NCBI GenBank assembly: GCA_043757025.1
Contig: JAYVQG010000236.1
Span: 1 to 6,203, forward strand
Direction: 5' to 3'
Source: Limnoglobus sp043757025
GTDB taxonomy: Bacteria; Planctomycetota; Planctomycetia; Gemmatales; Gemmataceae
Length of the DNA: 6,203 nt
Of this stretch, positions 5,844 to 6,203 are shown in pieces (positions within the stretch are counted from its first letter, which is position 1; each line of letters opens with the position of its first letter). Under the pieces are notes generated by a model that did not search any database, was not told the DNA's origin, and saw nothing but the letters and a program-made list of their open reading frames with translations. The translations under genes were made by a program, and so were the position numbers.

Positions 5844-6203
5844 ATGTCGAAGAAACACAAAGGCGGACCGGCACCCGTTCCACAGGGGAATCGCTCGGGT
5901 TCGGATCCGCACGAACCGATTACTCCACAAACACCCGCGATACCCGATGGCGCACCGGCATCCGAGCAGGATCCCAAACGCCGATTGGGCAACTACGGCA
6001 CCGCCGGCGAACATCCCATCCAACAACCGGGTGGGAAGCAAGGTTCGGAGGCCTGGTTCCAATTGCGGCGATTTTGGGTAGCAGAGAATGATTCCACCAC
6101 TTACCCACCCACCCATCCCTGGAATCATTCCCGATTTCGGAATCAACCTAACACACCAACGACTTACGTCCGATTTCGCCCAATTCCAATCACGCCAGAA
6201 CCA
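5844..6203 (+). CDS. Small hydrophilic Pro/Gly-rich protein, open at the window edge
   Basis: The frame opens at ATG 5844, with a strong ribosome site AGGAG (5833-5837) six bases upstream, and stays open for 120 codons to the window edge. The first about 70 residues are basic and proline/glycine-rich: MSKKHKGGPAPVPQGNRSGS, then QDPKRRLGNYGTAGEHPIQQ (42-61). The KRRLGxYxxxGEHxxQQP stretch has the feel of a conserved small-protein C-terminus, but I cannot name a function. There is no signal peptide, membrane span or catalytic motif, and it is probably disordered in part. From about residue 71 on (EAWFQLRRFWVAENDSTTYP) the character changes to Thr/Pro/Asn-rich, with codon use unlike the rest. 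The natural stop may have been lost or shifted, so the true end is uncertain. Confidence 0.55.
   Translation, partial: MSKKHKGGPAPVPQGNRSGSDPHEPITPQTPAIPDGAPASEQDPKRRLGNYGTAGEHPIQQPGGKQGSEAWFQLRRFWVAENDSTTYPPTHPWNHSRFRNQPNTPTTYVRFRPIPITPEP
6086..6130. repeat. 11-bp perfect inverted repeat enclosing a G-quadruplex motif
   Basis: GAATGATTCCA (6086-6096) and TGGAATCATTC (6120-6130) are exact inverted complements with a 23-nt spacer. On the minus strand the spacer contains GGGATGGGTGGGTGGG (plus-strand 6104-6119). This is four runs of three guanines separated by loops of 2, 1 and 1 bases, the pattern of a very stable parallel G-quadruplex. The quadruplex motif thus sits in the loop of a cruciform or hairpin. 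It lies within the doubtful 3' part of the 5844 reading frame. Confidence 0.8.

Noticed and set aside
5379..6146. Minus-strand frame of 255 codons across the two small right-hand genes
   Set aside because: It is antisense to a gene with a good ribosome site and signal peptide, spans an intergenic region, and has no recognisable domain.
1..6203. CRISPR array, insertion sequence or tRNA-anchored integrase
   Set aside because: There is no regularly spaced repeat series beyond two units, no transposase or integrase frame, and no terminal inverted repeats with target duplications around any gene.

Overview
The window looks like chromosomal DNA of a planctomycete, most likely a member of the Gemmataceae. 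This rests on style rather than a marker gene: moderately high GC in the housekeeping gene (38 of 60 bases by hand count at 1381-1440), weak or variable Shine-Dalgarno sites, a eukaryote-like (type II) NADP isocitrate dehydrogenase, and small secreted or proline-rich proteins of unknown function. The lineage is an inference.

Layout. Positions 1-245 hold no convincing gene, only a pair of 33-nt-spaced repeats and a strong hairpin. A tRNA-Lys(TTT) gene lies on the minus strand (245-317) and is followed, in its direction of transcription, by that hairpin, which may be its terminator. Upstream of it, also on the minus strand, is a calcineurin-like metallophosphoesterase (412-1047). A divergent intergenic region leads to icd on the plus strand (1206-2420), which ends in a GC-rich hairpin.

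The most interesting part is 2493-3777. It holds two plus-strand genes whose first gene is markedly AT-richer than icd (48 of 120 G+C at 2641-2760). The first is the N-terminal part of an AAA/OLD-like ATPase with a clean Walker A motif. Its family-like sequence stops abruptly near residue 152, and the frame then runs on as unrelated sequence to 3125. In another frame, a short stretch ends in a TGA that overlaps the ATG of the second gene (ATGA). This suggests that the ATPase once ran to that stop and lost its middle and C-terminal half by an internal, frame-disrupting deletion. The second gene is intact and has a possible TOPRIM/DUF4276-like layout (early Glu, DxDxD, ExW). ATPase plus TOPRIM-type nuclease pairs are a recurring anti-phage architecture, so this may be a decayed or remodelled defence module.

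Convergent with it, and separated by only 8 bases, is a secreted alpha/beta-hydrolase-like protein with a C-terminal fibronectin type III domain (minus, 3786-5099). The divergent region 5100-5270 carries an operator-like inverted repeat over a -10-like box. It precedes a small exported protein with a Tat-like signal (5271-5741). The right end holds a small hydrophilic protein gene (5844 to the edge). Its 3' part contains an 11-bp perfect inverted repeat enclosing a canonical G-quadruplex motif on the minus strand. Apart from the two-gene ATPase/TOPRIM-like unit, the genes look functionally unrelated.
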